DNA from: Flavobacterium subsaxonicum WB 4.1-42 = DSM 21790
GTDB lineage: Bacteria; Bacteroidota; Bacteroidia; Flavobacteriales; Flavobacteriaceae
Direction: 5' to 3'
Assembly (NCBI RefSeq): GCF_000422725.1
Contig: NZ_AUGP01000018.1
Span: forward strand, 62,001 to 126,000
Length of the DNA: 64,000 nt
Below, one piece after another: positions 51,344 through 60,402 of this stretch (its first letter is position 1; every line of letters starts with the position of its first letter). The translations under genes and the position numbers were made by a program. Under the pieces are notes generated by a model. The model was not told the DNA's origin, made no database searches, and saw nothing but the letters and a program-made list of their open reading frames with translations.

Positions 51344-52498
51344 TTACTGGCTTATTACGCGTATAGTGCTTTTAACTTCCTGTGCTACTCGTCGTGCCTC
51401 GGCAATGTCTTGGTTTACTATGGTAACATGCCCCATTTTTCTAAAAGGCCTTGTTTCTTTTTTGCCGTATATGTGTGGTGTAACACCATCCTGACCTAAT
51501 ATTTTCTCGATGTTCTCGTAAATAACGTTGCCGCTGTAGCCTTCTTCGCCTACAAGGTTTACCATAATACCGGCCACTTTACTATCGGTATTACCCAATG
51601 GCAAATCTAAAATGGCGCGCAGATGCTGCTCAAATTGCGATGTATAACTGGCCTCTATAGAATAGTGTCCGCTATTGTGCGGCCTTGGGGCAACCTCGTT
51701 AACCAATATCCGATCGTCTTCGGTCTGGAACATCTCTACAGCAAGTAGACCAACATGGTTAAAATGCTCCGACACTTTAAGGGCAATGGCACGGGCGTTT
51801 TCGGCCACGGCATCGTCTATACGAGCCGGGCAAATAACATACTCTACCTGGTTGGCCTCCGGGTGAAATTCCATTTCAACCACAGGGTAGGTTTTAATCT
51901 CTCCGCTTGGAGTGCGGGTAACTATAACGGCAAGCTCGTTCTTAAACGGAATCATAGTCTCTGCAATGCACTGCACATCTGGCAGGCCATTAAAGCTATC
52001 GCTGTTGCGAATAACCTTTACGCCATTGCCATCATAACCGCCTTCGGTGCTTTTCCAGACAAAAGGCAGGGCAATCTCGTTATTAGCTACAGCAGTTTTA
52101 AGGGCGGTTACATTTTCGAACCTTTTGTAAGCTGCAGTAGGTATATTATTGGTGGTATAAAAATCTTTTTGTGTGCCTTTGTTCTGTATAAGTCGCAATG
52201 TTTTTGGCGATGGGTACACTTTAATACCTTCGCTTTCCAGTTTTTCCAGAGCCTCTATGTTTACAAGCTCAATCTCAAAAGTAAGCACATCTACCTGTTT
52301 GCCAAAGTTGTAAACAGTATCAAAATCCATAAGGCTGCCCTTAAAAAATTTGTTGCTGCCTATTTTGCAGGGCGCTTCATCGCTGGGGTCCAGCACATAG
52401 GTTTGTATGTCGAATTTACGGGTTTCGGTAAGCAGCATTTTGCCAAGCTGGCCGCCGCCTAAAATTCCGAGCTTAAAATCAGAAGAAAAATAGTTCAT
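51344..52498 (-). CDS. purK: N5-carboxyaminoimidazole ribonucleotide synthetase
   Basis: 384 residues. ATP-grasp enzyme that carboxylates AIR in purine synthesis; it works with PurE. Motifs: 'LGILGGGQLGKMLLTETRKF' (nucleotide-binding start), 'LPFVWKSTEGGYDGNGV', 'ENARAIALKVSEHFNHVGLL', and the C-terminal 'VNEVAPRPHNSGHYSIEASY' with the metal-binding block. Family length is 350-390, so it is complete. A -7 box (minus TATCTTTG) lies 23 bases before the start. The gap to purE contains repeat sequence. Confidence 0.96.
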   Translation of the reverse strand: MNYFSSDFKLGILGGGQLGKMLLTETRKFDIQTYVLDPSDEAPCKIGSNKFFKGSLMDFDTVYNFGKQVDVLTFEIELVNIEALEKLESEGIKVYPSPKTLRLIQNKGTQKDFYTTNNIPTAAYKRFENVTALKTAVANNEIALPFVWKSTEGGYDGNGVKVIRNSDSFNGLPDVQCIAETMIPFKNELAVIVTRTPSGEIKTYPVVEMEFHPEANQVEYVICPARIDDAVAENARAIALKVSEHFNHVGLLAVEMFQTEDDRILVNEVAPRPHNSGHYSIEASYTSQFEQHLRAILDLPLGNTDSKVAGIMVNLVGEEGYSGNVIYENIEKILGQDGVTPHIYGKKETRPFRKMGHVTIVNQDIAEARRVAQEVKSTIRVISQ

Positions 52499-52520
52499 TA
52501 TAATAGCGTGTTTGCAGCGC

Positions 52521-52528
52521 CAAAGATA
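52521..52528 (-). promoter_or_regulatory. -7 box of purK
   Basis: Minus strand reads TATCTTTG (TAnnTTTG), giving a leader of about 15 bases before the ATG at 52498. Confidence 0.45.
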
Positions 52529-52535
52529 CTTAAAA

Positions 52536-53105
52536 TTATTGTTTTGTTTGCGGGCGATACACTAACGAAAGTACACCGGTTGTATAAGTTTTGCTTTTTA
52601 CTAATTCCATATCCAGCCATTCTTTATCGTTGGGTAAAAAACGCATCCCGTTACCTACAAATGCCGGGGCTAAAGTTAAATGGTATTCGTCAAATAAATT
52701 TTGCGCCGCCAATGCCCTGCATAAAGTAAGGCTGCCCCATACTATAATATCTTTACCGGGTTGTTCTTTTAGTTGTTTTACATAAGCAACTGCATCATGG
52801 TTTACTATGGTTGCAGGCTGCCATTTGCCCCAGGGGGCATCTTTAAGCTTTGTTGAAAAAACTATTTTAGGGGTACTGTTAAGGGCGGGGGCTACGGCTT
52901 CTTTTTCAGGGTCGGCATCGGGCCAGTACTCTAAAAACATTTTATAAGTGTTTGCGCCTAACAATATGGTGTCTATATTTTTCATCAGCTGATCTTCTTC
53001 CCAACCGGTATTGTATTTTGGGTATTCAAAAAAATTTGTAGTGCCGTTACTGTCTGATGCAAAACCATCTGCCGAAATCCACTGCTGTGCAATAAGCTTT
53101 CTCAT
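52536..53105 (-). CDS. Dihydrofolate reductase family protein (RibD C-terminal domain)
   Basis: 189 residues. 'RKLIAQQWISADGFASDSNG', 'LLGANTYKMFLEYWPDAD', 'FSTKLKDAPWGKW' and 'IIVWGSLTLCRALAAQNLFD' match the RibD-C/DHFR-like reductases often found alone in Bacteroidota. They use NADPH on unknown substrates; the true DHFR substrate residues are not confirmed. The gene lies 37 bases upstream of purK on the same strand, but purK has its own -7 box, so co-transcription is optional. Confidence 0.85.
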   Translation of the reverse strand: MRKLIAQQWISADGFASDSNGTTNFFEYPKYNTGWEEDQLMKNIDTILLGANTYKMFLEYWPDADPEKEAVAPALNSTPKIVFSTKLKDAPWGKWQPATIVNHDAVAYVKQLKEQPGKDIIVWGSLTLCRALAAQNLFDEYHLTLAPAFVGNGMRFLPNDKEWLDMELVKSKTYTTGVLSLVYRPQTKQ

Positions 53106-53257
53106 AACTCTTTATGTTAAAATTACTTCGGTTAAATTTAGCAAATCATATAATATACCTTATTTAAAGGTTAGTGAAAGTTTTGCCTGGGAATAGAATA
53201 ATTTCTGTAGTACTTTTCACTTAAATTTAGCATTTAGGGCAAGGGCTTATGTAAATT

Positions 53258-53265
53258 TATATTTG
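53258..53265 (+). promoter_or_regulatory. -7 box of the GH130 gene
   Basis: TATATTTG (TAnnTTTG), about 60 bases upstream of the ATG at 53324; no well-spaced TTG. Confidence 0.35.
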
Positions 53266-53323
53266 TATTTTAGAGGTTCGATAAACTTTAGGCGCATGTT
53301 GCCTGACTAAAATTCCCCAAACA

Positions 53324-54787
53324 ATGAGATTATCTGTAGAAAGAAAACCCGTTAAGGTACTGCCGGATACAAAGCGCGTAATTGCCCGCTACTTTTTTAA
53401 TGGCGAAGAGCGTGCCGTAGAGCTTATAAAAAAAATAATGCAGCTGGATAAAGAAGAAACCTTTGCGCTTATATCGCCCCTGCTACAGGATTTCTCTAAA
53501 AGGCACCGTAACATTACCCGCAAGCTGTTGCGCAATGCAGAGCGTGTAAGAAAATATGTAGTGGCAGCAGGCTTTGAGTTCGAAAAACTCGACGAATACT
53601 GCAAGCTGCTTATTGGCTCGTATTTTACACATGAGTACAGTATTGAGTCGGCGGCATTTTTTAACCCGTCTATTATACCCGACCCCGACCAGAGTAACCT
53701 CGAAGAAGGCCAGTTAAGGGTAATCATCAGCTTTAGGGCTGTGGGCGAGGGGCACGTATCATCAGTAGTGTTCAGGCGTGCCATGATCGATAAAAACAGC
53801 GATATAACTGTTATACCTGCGGGTAATTATATAGATGAGGCCGAAAAAGTACATAACGTTATGTACCAGAAAAGGCTGTTTCTTAAAAAAGCAGCTGAAG
53901 CCGATATTAACAGCGAGTTTATGCATTCGGTTTCAGATAAGCTGGAGGATCGTTTTAATTACGACCAGCTTAAGCAGCTTATTATAGAGGCCAAGCAGCA
54001 AACTGATGATGTTAAGATATTAAGGGAGTATAACCTTATACTGGCGCTATCTGACAGTTACAGGCGCATTACCTTTTCTAAAGATACCGATATTAGCGAC
54101 AGGGTTATTTTTCCGTTATCCGACTTTGAAAGTAAAGGTATAGAGGATGCCCGTTTTGTATTGTTTACCGATGAGAATGGCAAGAAAACTTACTATGCTA
54201 CTTATACCGCTTATGATGGTGTACACATTATGCCCAAGCTGCTAAAAACCTACGACTTTTACGATTTTAAAACCAGTCCGTTAAACGGGGCAGGGGCAAA
54301 AAATAAAAACCTGGCGTTGTTTCCTCGTAAGATAAACGGCAAATTTGCCATGCTTTCCAGGATAGATGGGTGGAACAACTACTTAATGTATTCTGATAAT
54401 ATTAATGAGTGGGAAGACCCAATTAAAATTCAGGGACCGGAATATCCGTGGGAGTTTGTACAGATAGGCAACTGTGGCTCGCCTATAGAAACACCCGATG
54501 GATGGCTGGTAATAACTCACTCTGTAGGCTCTATGCGCCGTTACAGCATTGGTGCGTCGTTACTGGATATAAATGACCCTTCTATAGAAATTGGCCGTCT
54601 TAAAGACCCGCTTATTGTGCCTAACCCGGATGAGCGCGAAGGCTATGTGCCTAACGTAGTATACTCGTGCGGCTCTATAATTCATAACGACGAACTTATT
54701 TTGCCTTACGGATTATCGGATCACAGCTCTGGCTTTGCTACTGTTAAATTACAGGTTTTACTGGACCGACTTAAAACGGGAGGATGA
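53324..54787 (+). CDS. GH130-family protein (oligosaccharide phosphorylase-like)
   Basis: 487 residues. The N-terminal 120 residues are helical, then a five-bladed beta-propeller of the GH130 family follows: 'SAAFFNPSIIPDPDQSNL', 'GQLRVIISFRAVGEGHVSS' and 'GIEDARFVLFTDENGKKTYY' with the likely catalytic Asp275 (E274-D275-A-R277). Later blocks 'MLSRIDGWNNYLMYS' and 'WLVITHSVGSMRRYSIGASL' fit. Most characterised members cut beta-mannosides with phosphate; the mannoside substrate is an inference, and the helical N-terminus suggests a subfamily other than the well-studied GH130_1. An MFS transporter gene follows, in its own transcription unit. Confidence 0.82.
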   Translation: MRLSVERKPVKVLPDTKRVIARYFFNGEERAVELIKKIMQLDKEETFALISPLLQDFSKRHRNITRKLLRNAERVRKYVVAAGFEFEKLDEYCKLLIGSYFTHEYSIESAAFFNPSIIPDPDQSNLEEGQLRVIISFRAVGEGHVSSVVFRRAMIDKNSDITVIPAGNYIDEAEKVHNVMYQKRLFLKKAAEADINSEFMHSVSDKLEDRFNYDQLKQLIIEAKQQTDDVKILREYNLILALSDSYRRITFSKDTDISDRVIFPLSDFESKGIEDARFVLFTDENGKKTYYATYTAYDGVHIMPKLLKTYDFYDFKTSPLNGAGAKNKNLALFPRKINGKFAMLSRIDGWNNYLMYSDNINEWEDPIKIQGPEYPWEFVQIGNCGSPIETPDGWLVITHSVGSMRRYSIGASLLDINDPSIEIGRLKDPLIVPNPDEREGYVPNVVYSCGSIIHNDELILPYGLSDHSSGFATVKLQVLLDRLKTGG

Positions 54788-54811
54788 TAACCAACAATAA
54801 TAAATAATTAG

Positions 54812-54862
54812 TTACCCTGATGTTATTTTGCTAATAGTAAATAATATCAGGGTAATTTTTTT
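54812..54862 (+). terminator. Terminator after the GH130 gene
   Basis: TTACCCTGATGTTATTT / AAATAATATCAGGGTAA with one mismatch, then a run of T. Confidence 0.8.
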
Positions 54863-54942
54863 GATACGATAAAAGTGCGCTGCCTGTTAAGTTTTATGAA
54901 ATATTTGAGAACCGTAAGCTTAGCCGTTTAGCAATCGCAATG

Positions 54943-54950
54943 TACCTTTG
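54943..54950 (+). promoter_or_regulatory. -7 box of the MFS transporter gene
   Basis: TACCTTTG (TAnnTTTG), about 25 bases before the GTG start; supports that start and a separate transcript from GH130. Confidence 0.45.
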
Positions 54951-54975
54951 CACTACTAAATAATACATTACACAA

Positions 54976-56265
54976 GTGGAGGAGTCAGAGTCGGTACCTG
55001 AAGTATCAGGTTTTTTTGGCAAGAACCCCGTTTTAAAAAACAGGGAATTTTTATCTTTTCTAAGCATACGGTTCGGGTTGCTTTTTAGCCTGAACATGCA
55101 GGTTACCATAATATTTTACTGGGTTTACCATTTAACCCGCGATAAGTTATCGCTGGGTTTTGTAGGCCTTGCCGAGGTTATACCCGCAGTGGGTTTCTCG
55201 TTACTGGCAGGCCATTTTGTAGACCTTAACGAAAAGCGCAAAATGCTTATGTTTTGCATTATAGGCTACATATTTTTAGGGGCAAGCCTCTTTACCCTGA
55301 CCACGCCGCTCTCTTTAGGCGAACTGGGTATGAAAACCACCTTATATCTTATTTATTTCTTTGTATTTATCGGGGGCATTATACGCTCGTTTATGGGGCC
55401 ATCGGTGTTTTCGCTGTTTGGACTTGTGGTGGCCGACAGAAAGCTTTTTCCTAACGGTACCAGCTGGAGCAGTATGGCGGCGCAAACCGGCGGTGTACTC
55501 GGGCCACTTGTCGCCGGGCTTATGATTGCCTTAGATGGCGTTATACTGGGCATGTTTACAGTGGTTATCATTCAGATACTATTACTCTTCCCCATCCTTC
55601 ATATAAAATCGAAACCCATATTAAAAACCGAGAAAGAACCCATACTGCAAAGCCTCTCGCAGGGTATTAAGTTTGTGGTTAAAACACCGGCACTATTGGG
55701 TGCGCAGATGTTAGATATGTTCTCTGTACTGTTTGGTGGCGCGGTGGCACTGCTGCCCGTGTATCAGGTAGAGATACTGCATACCGATGAGGTTGGTTTT
55801 GGATTGCTACGCTCTGCACCCGGCATAGGGGCATTGCTTACGCTTGGGCTACTGGCATTTTTGCCGTTGCGAACCCATCCGGGTAAAAAGCTGTTTATAG
55901 CCGTTACGGGCTTTGCACTGTCTATAATAATATTTGGGCTCTCTACCAACTTTGTGCTGTCGTTTGCTATGCTGTTGCTATCGGGTATGTTTGATGCCGT
56001 TAGTGTAGTAGTGCGCAGCACCATATTACAGCTTGTAACGCCCGACCATATGCGTGGGCGTGTGGCTGCCGTTAACACCATGTTTGTAAGCTCCAGCAAC
56101 GAGCTGGGCGATTTTGAAAGCGGTGTTATGGCACACTGGCTGGGCACGGTTAGGGCTGTGGTAATGGGCGGCTGCCTAACGCTTGGTGTGGTTGCCGTTA
56201 CATTTTTTAGCGCACCGCAATTGCGTGAATTTAACTTTGACGACGAGGAAAAAAAGAAGGCATAA
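54976..56265 (+). CDS. MFS transporter
   Basis: 429 residues, 12 membrane helices, from a GTG codon; an ATG start would cut into helix 1. Motifs: 'LVDLNEKRKMLMF' (between helices 2 and 3, major facilitator loop form) and 'DHMRGRVAAVNTMFVSSSNE' in the second half, typical of the EntS/drug-efflux-like branch. It may export or import a sugar or drug; position next to the GH130 gene suggests a sugar but there is a terminator between the genes. The C-terminus is Lys-rich and merges with an A run. Confidence 0.82.
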   Translation: MEESESVPEVSGFFGKNPVLKNREFLSFLSIRFGLLFSLNMQVTIIFYWVYHLTRDKLSLGFVGLAEVIPAVGFSLLAGHFVDLNEKRKMLMFCIIGYIFLGASLFTLTTPLSLGELGMKTTLYLIYFFVFIGGIIRSFMGPSVFSLFGLVVADRKLFPNGTSWSSMAAQTGGVLGPLVAGLMIALDGVILGMFTVVIIQILLLFPILHIKSKPILKTEKEPILQSLSQGIKFVVKTPALLGAQMLDMFSVLFGGAVALLPVYQVEILHTDEVGFGLLRSAPGIGALLTLGLLAFLPLRTHPGKKLFIAVTGFALSIIIFGLSTNFVLSFAMLLLSGMFDAVSVVVRSTILQLVTPDHMRGRVAAVNTMFVSSSNELGDFESGVMAHWLGTVRAVVMGGCLTLGVVAVTFFSAPQLREFNFDDEEKKKA

Positions 56266-56293
56266 AAAAAGGCCCGTACTTTTGGTACGGGCC
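56264..56293 (-). terminator. Hairpin oriented for the minus strand, after the MFS gene
   Basis: GGCCCGTAC / GTACGGGCC with a 5-base loop. The A run lies on the 5' side on the plus strand, so the U tail is on the minus-strand RNA; the plus strand lacks a T run. It could end transcripts from the symporter gene, 320 bases past its stop. Confidence 0.6.
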
Positions 56294-56611
56294 TCCCCCA
56301 AAAAGAAGAAAGTTGTTTGTTAATTGTACTGATAAAACCCCAAAAAACTTTTGCTCTTTGCTTAAATAAATGGTATAATAAATTTAAGCGAAGCATGCTA
56401 TTTTGATTGCTTATAAGAGCATTACTAAAGTATATAAAATAATAATTGAATAATAATAACGCTCGATTTTTATTGAATTATCATAAAGTAACCTTTTAAA
56501 AACAATTTCTTTAAACTGAATTATGCTTATTTATTATTTAACTGAGAATTGTGAGTTAAAAGTTTATAGTTTTAACTACATCGTTTTAGTTGGTGTTTAA
56601 GAAATATCCTC
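56294..56611. other. AT-rich gene-free gap
   Basis: About 320 bases between the hairpin and the symporter stop; no frame, repeat or promoter box recognised. It may be the 3' region of the symporter transcript. Confidence 0.5.
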
Positions 56612-57865
56612 TTAAAATTGTTGCTGTTCGTCTAAAATAGGTTCAACGGCTACAAATTCCCTTTCAGATTTGCTAATTACGATGGTTGCAACACCGTTGC
56701 CAATAAAGTTGGTTATGGCCCGTGCCTCACTCATAAACTTATCTACTCCCAATAAAAAAGCCAATCCTTCTACCGGTATTTTGCCAATTGCGGTAAGGGT
56801 AGATGCCAGTACTATAAAGCCACTGCCGGTTACACCCGCGGCACCTTTAGAGGTTATCATTAGTAATCCTATAATGGTAAGTATCTCGGCAAAAGACAAG
56901 TGCACATCATAGAGCTGTGCCAAAAATATAACCGACATCGATAAGTAAATCGACGTTCCATCTAAATTAAACGAATATCCTGTGGGTACCACCAATCCTA
57001 CAACAGGTTTGCTGCACCCCATTTTTTCCAGCTTTTCCATAAGGTTGGGCAACGCTGCTTCTGATGATGAGGTGCCTAATACAATAAGCAATTCGGCTTT
57101 TATGTACTTAAGGAAACTCCAGATGCTCATTTTGTAATAGCGCATTATGCTGCCTAAAATAACAAATATAAATATGGCCATGGTTACATAAACGGTTAAC
57201 ATAAGTTTGCCCAGTGGCAGCAGTGTATGCAGCCCAAATTTACCGATAGTGTACGCCATACCGCCAAAGGCACCCAGTGGCGCCAGGTACATAACCCACT
57301 TAAGGGCCTTGAAAACGTAGCCACTTAGTTTATAGAGTACAGCAATTACAGATTCGCGCTGTTTTAAATAGTTTACAATAATGCCTACTATAATTGCCGC
57401 CAGCAAAACCTGTAGTGTAAGGTTATCCATAAAAAAGGTTAGCCAGTTAAACTCTTTTGGGGCTGCTGTAGTATATTTCGTGGCATCTTCCATATCCAGG
57501 CCGGTGCGGTCTATTTTACCGGGTTGTATAAAATAGGCTACGGCTATACCAATGGCGAGTGCAAAGGTGGTAACAACTTCAAAATAAAGCAGCGCCTTTA
57601 TGCCAATACGCCCCACTTTTTTAAGGTCGCCCATGCCGCTTATGCCTAAAACAATGGTTAGGAAAATAATGGGCGCAATAAATACTTTGATAATACTTAT
57701 AAAAGCATCGCCAACAATTTTCATCTGCATGCCTTCTTTCGGATGAAAATGCCCCAGCAATACACCGGCTATAATGGCAATCAGTACCCAGAAGGTCAGG
57801 TTGGTGGTAATAGTATAAAGGAGGCTCTTGTTAGGCTGTATCTCGTTATTGGGATTTAATTTCAT
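56612..57865 (-). CDS. Dicarboxylate/amino acid:cation symporter (DAACS family)
   Basis: 417 residues from ATG 57865; nine residues of the frame to 57892 are dropped because the family begins with a short hydrophilic head. It has 8 membrane helices plus the two re-entrant hairpins. Markers: 'VFIAPIIFLTIVLGISGMGD', 'LGTSSSEAALPNLMEKLEKM' with the serine-rich HP1 loop, 'PTGYSFNLDGTSIYLSMSVI' and 'TSKGAAGVTGSGFIVLASTL'. It takes up glutamate, aspartate or C4-dicarboxylates with protons or sodium; the exact substrate cannot be told. Confidence 0.9.
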   Translation of the reverse strand: MKLNPNNEIQPNKSLLYTITTNLTFWVLIAIIAGVLLGHFHPKEGMQMKIVGDAFISIIKVFIAPIIFLTIVLGISGMGDLKKVGRIGIKALLYFEVVTTFALAIGIAVAYFIQPGKIDRTGLDMEDATKYTTAAPKEFNWLTFFMDNLTLQVLLAAIIVGIIVNYLKQRESVIAVLYKLSGYVFKALKWVMYLAPLGAFGGMAYTIGKFGLHTLLPLGKLMLTVYVTMAIFIFVILGSIMRYYKMSIWSFLKYIKAELLIVLGTSSSEAALPNLMEKLEKMGCSKPVVGLVVPTGYSFNLDGTSIYLSMSVIFLAQLYDVHLSFAEILTIIGLLMITSKGAAGVTGSGFIVLASTLTAIGKIPVEGLAFLLGVDKFMSEARAITNFIGNGVATIVISKSEREFVAVEPILDEQQQF

Positions 57866-57923
57866 AAACCCGAAGATAACAATTTTTAGCAATTCGCAAA
57901 TGTTTGCGTAAATGGGGGCTGAA

Positions 57924-58472
57924 TTATTTATTGATCTTCCTTAAAATATCTTTTGCCGCCGCAACATAAGCGGGTGAATGCCGGGCAGCATCTTCAGAAA
58001 GTATGCGGATAAGCTCGGGATAGATCCAATCGGTATCTTTACCTATTATATAGAGTGTACGCATGGCATAGGCCTTGGTAGCAACTTTACCGTTGGGGTC
58101 AATCAGCCAGTCAAAACACGCCTCGGTAATTTGCTGTAATTGCTTCTCGGTTATAAAATTTCCTGTTTTTTGATGTTGCGTTACCGCGAACAGGCAAATT
58201 TTAGAAGTTGACCGCATGGCACCTTCATGTTTGTAAATAGCCAGCGTAACGCAAAAGTGATTGAGATAATCTGATAACCATGTAATCTTTGCTTCCATAA
58301 CAAGCTCTAAGATCCAGCAGGCTTTGTGGTGGTTTTTATCCGATGGTGCAAGCGCTATGGCAAACAGTTCCGGCAGCAGGGCAGGGTTGTTTAATATTGC
58401 ACCCGAAAGGGTATCGCGTATGGGGCGATGGGCGGTACTATTGGCCACTCGGTTGTAAAAGCTATTTTGCAT
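57924..58472 (-). CDS. Helical-repeat (HEAT-like) protein of unknown function
   Basis: 182 residues, entirely alpha-helical in appearance with about four repeated helical pairs ('LPELFAIALAPSDKNHHKAC', 'WLSDYLNHFCVTLAIYKHEG', 'KVATKAYAMRTLYIIGKDTD', 'YVAAAKDILRKINK'). The pattern with periodic A-x-x-x-L helices and 'K-A-Y-A-M-R-T-L' resembles HEAT-like repeats. No catalytic motif and no signal peptide. It is next to the symporter gene on the same strand with a 58-base gap, so possibly co-transcribed. Function unknown. Confidence 0.7.
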   Translation of the reverse strand: MQNSFYNRVANSTAHRPIRDTLSGAILNNPALLPELFAIALAPSDKNHHKACWILELVMEAKITWLSDYLNHFCVTLAIYKHEGAMRSTSKICLFAVTQHQKTGNFITEKQLQQITEACFDWLIDPNGKVATKAYAMRTLYIIGKDTDWIYPELIRILSEDAARHSPAYVAAAKDILRKINK

Positions 58473-58531
58473 AGGTTAAAACAGATACCGAAAAATACAA
58501 ATTATGGCTTATAATTTACCCGATGCATACA

Positions 58532-58564
58532 AAAAAAAACGGAACCTTTGTGGGGCTCCGTTTT
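58532..58564 (-). terminator. Terminator-like hairpin
   Basis: AAAACGGAACC / GGCTCCGTTTT with one mismatch; a long A run on the plus strand gives the minus-strand U tail. It lies upstream of the helical-repeat gene and about 270 bases past the T9SS gene stop. Confidence 0.55.
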
Positions 58565-58775
58565 AATAGTAAAAATAATTGGTTGGATGTATTTGTATAA
58601 TACATGCGCCTGTTGCAATGTGCATTAGCACACGTAAAAAAAATGTATTTGTAAATTGCTGTTGCCTGTAGTAAGCAGGTAACAGTTTTTTACCCCGATA
58701 CAAATGAAACTATAAAAAAGGCTTAAAATTGTTAAAGAATTGTTAAGTGCGGAAAGTCCGTAAAGGATTTTATAC

Positions 58776-58807
58776 AAAAAAAGAGCGGAACCTGAGTTCC
58801 GCTCTTT
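58776..58807 (-). terminator. Terminator of the duplicated-domain T9SS gene
   Basis: AAAGAGCGGAA / TTCCGCTCTTT with a 6-base loop and a minus-strand U tail, 24 bases past the stop. Confidence 0.85.
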
Positions 58808-58830
58808 GCAATTTAATTAACTAACACTAC

Positions 58831-60267
58831 TTATTGTTTAACAAACATCTGGGTGGCCTGGGCCTGCCCGCCGTTTAGTTTAATTATGTAAGATCCTGCT
58901 GCAAGGCTACTAACGTCTATAGTTGTTTGCGTAGCGTTTACACTGCCGTTTATTAACTGTTTACCTGTAACATCATAAACACTATAGGCTTCAAACGCTG
59001 CATTTGCAGGAAGCTGAATGTTTACTACGTTGGTAGCCGGGTTAGGGTATAGTACAAAATCTTTATTGCTGTCAGGGTTGTTTACACCGGCAGTACAATC
59101 TGCTTTCCACGAAACTATAACCTCATTACCGGCGGTGCTGCTTGTAGCATCAGAGCAAACTGCCGGTGCAGCCACTACGTGATAAGCTCCCGGTTCTGTA
59201 ATTACATAAACGACTTCGTTGGCGCCTGCTATAGGCTCTCCGTCTTTATACCATTGTATGTTGCTGTCGTATGGGCTGTTTAATGTGTTTGTAATGGTGT
59301 CGCCTTCGCAAATCAGGTAAGAAAAAGTAGCATCATCAGCCACTACACCTTCGCTAAATTCCATCAAAAAAGTTAACGAAGCCCAGTTGTAGCTGTCGAT
59401 TTGTATAGTGTTAGATTCGTAAGTTTCGCCATCCTGTGTAACAACCAGTTTTAAGATAGCCTGGTCGTAAGTATACCAGTCATATGTAAACGACGGAGAT
59501 GTTGCGCCTTCTATAGGAGCAAAATCATCATCTAAAAACCAGTATTTAAAGTACCATTGGTAGGTTTCATACGTTTGGTTGTTGGTTATGCTGGCAACAC
59601 TATTTGTAAAAGGGCACATCATAAGGTTTTCGCCGGCAATTACAGGAGCAACAACCTCAGGAGGGGTGCCACAGTTAGGGTTGTTGGCAACCGTTATAGG
59701 TAGTGTAAAGCTTACACTGGCCGGGCAAAAGCCTGGTGCAGCACTTGCATGATAAACACCCGGTGCCGTAATTACATAAGTCTGCGCAGTAGCACCGGCT
59801 ATAGCAGTGCCATCTTTAAACCATTGTACATTGGTATAAGGGCTGCCTATAGAGTTAGTAATGGCCCCACCTTCGCATAATAAAAAGCCACCGTTGCCAT
59901 CTTCGCTAACGGCATCGTTGGTAGAGTGCATTACGGTTAAGCCTACCCATGCATAGCTGTCTATTTGTATTGCGTTAGACTCGTACGTTTGGCCATTTAA
60001 AGTAACAACTACTTTTAATAGAGCCTGGTCGTAGGTCATCCAGTCATACGTAAAAGATGACGATGTAGCACCTTCTATAGCCGCATACTCGTCGTTTAAA
60101 AACCAGTATTTATAATACCACTGGTAGGTTGTGTAGGTAGTAGAACCTGTAATTGTTGCGGTGCCGTTTGTGTTAGGGCACAGCAACAGGTCGCCGGTAA
60201 TTACCGGAGCCTGTGCAAAAGCAAAGGGTGCGATAAGAAACAGGCATGCAAGTAGAAAATTTTTCAT
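58831..60267 (-). CDS. T9SS-secreted protein with internal domain duplication
   Basis: 478 residues from ATG 60267, where the signal peptide MKNFLLACLFLIAPFAFAQ begins; 26 residues of the longer frame are dropped. Residues 25-205 and 210-385 are two copies of one unit, sharing 'TYQWYYKYWFLNDEYAAIEG' versus 'TYQWYFKYWFLDDDFAPIEG', 'SFTYDW', 'YDQA-LKLVV', 'YESN-IQIDSY' and 'VQWFKDG/IQWYKDG' blocks. Each unit looks like two Ig-like beta-sandwiches. A type A sorting domain follows ('LYPNPATNVVNIQLP' ... 'GSYIIKLNGG'). It is secreted by T9SS. Ligand unknown; the paired aromatic-rich blocks suggest a carbohydrate-binding surface, an inference. Confidence 0.85.
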   Translation of the reverse strand: MKNFLLACLFLIAPFAFAQAPVITGDLLLCPNTNGTATITGSTTYTTYQWYYKYWFLNDEYAAIEGATSSSFTYDWMTYDQALLKVVVTLNGQTYESNAIQIDSYAWVGLTVMHSTNDAVSEDGNGGFLLCEGGAITNSIGSPYTNVQWFKDGTAIAGATAQTYVITAPGVYHASAAPGFCPASVSFTLPITVANNPNCGTPPEVVAPVIAGENLMMCPFTNSVASITNNQTYETYQWYFKYWFLDDDFAPIEGATSPSFTYDWYTYDQAILKLVVTQDGETYESNTIQIDSYNWASLTFLMEFSEGVVADDATFSYLICEGDTITNTLNSPYDSNIQWYKDGEPIAGANEVVYVITEPGAYHVVAAPAVCSDATSSTAGNEVIVSWKADCTAGVNNPDSNKDFVLYPNPATNVVNIQLPANAAFEAYSVYDVTGKQLINGSVNATQTTIDVSSLAAGSYIIKLNGGQAQATQMFVKQ

Positions 60268-60402
60268 AGCGTTTTGTTTATAAGTTATTTTGTGTGTTAC
60301 GGCAGCCATAGCACTGCCGAGGATAAAATTACTTATAAAACCCAACGCACGTGTATATTACATAGTGATAAAGCGTGACAGGGAGCGTGACATTTTGTGA
60401 CA

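Larger units (their letters stand above)
58473..58830. other. Gene-free gap with two minus-strand hairpins
   Basis: About 360 bases; hairpins at 58532-58564 and 58776-58807 and nothing else recognised. Confidence 0.6.

Noticed and set aside
51755..52462. 235-codon plus-strand frame across purK
   Set aside because: It is antisense to a clear purK and has no recognisable domain.
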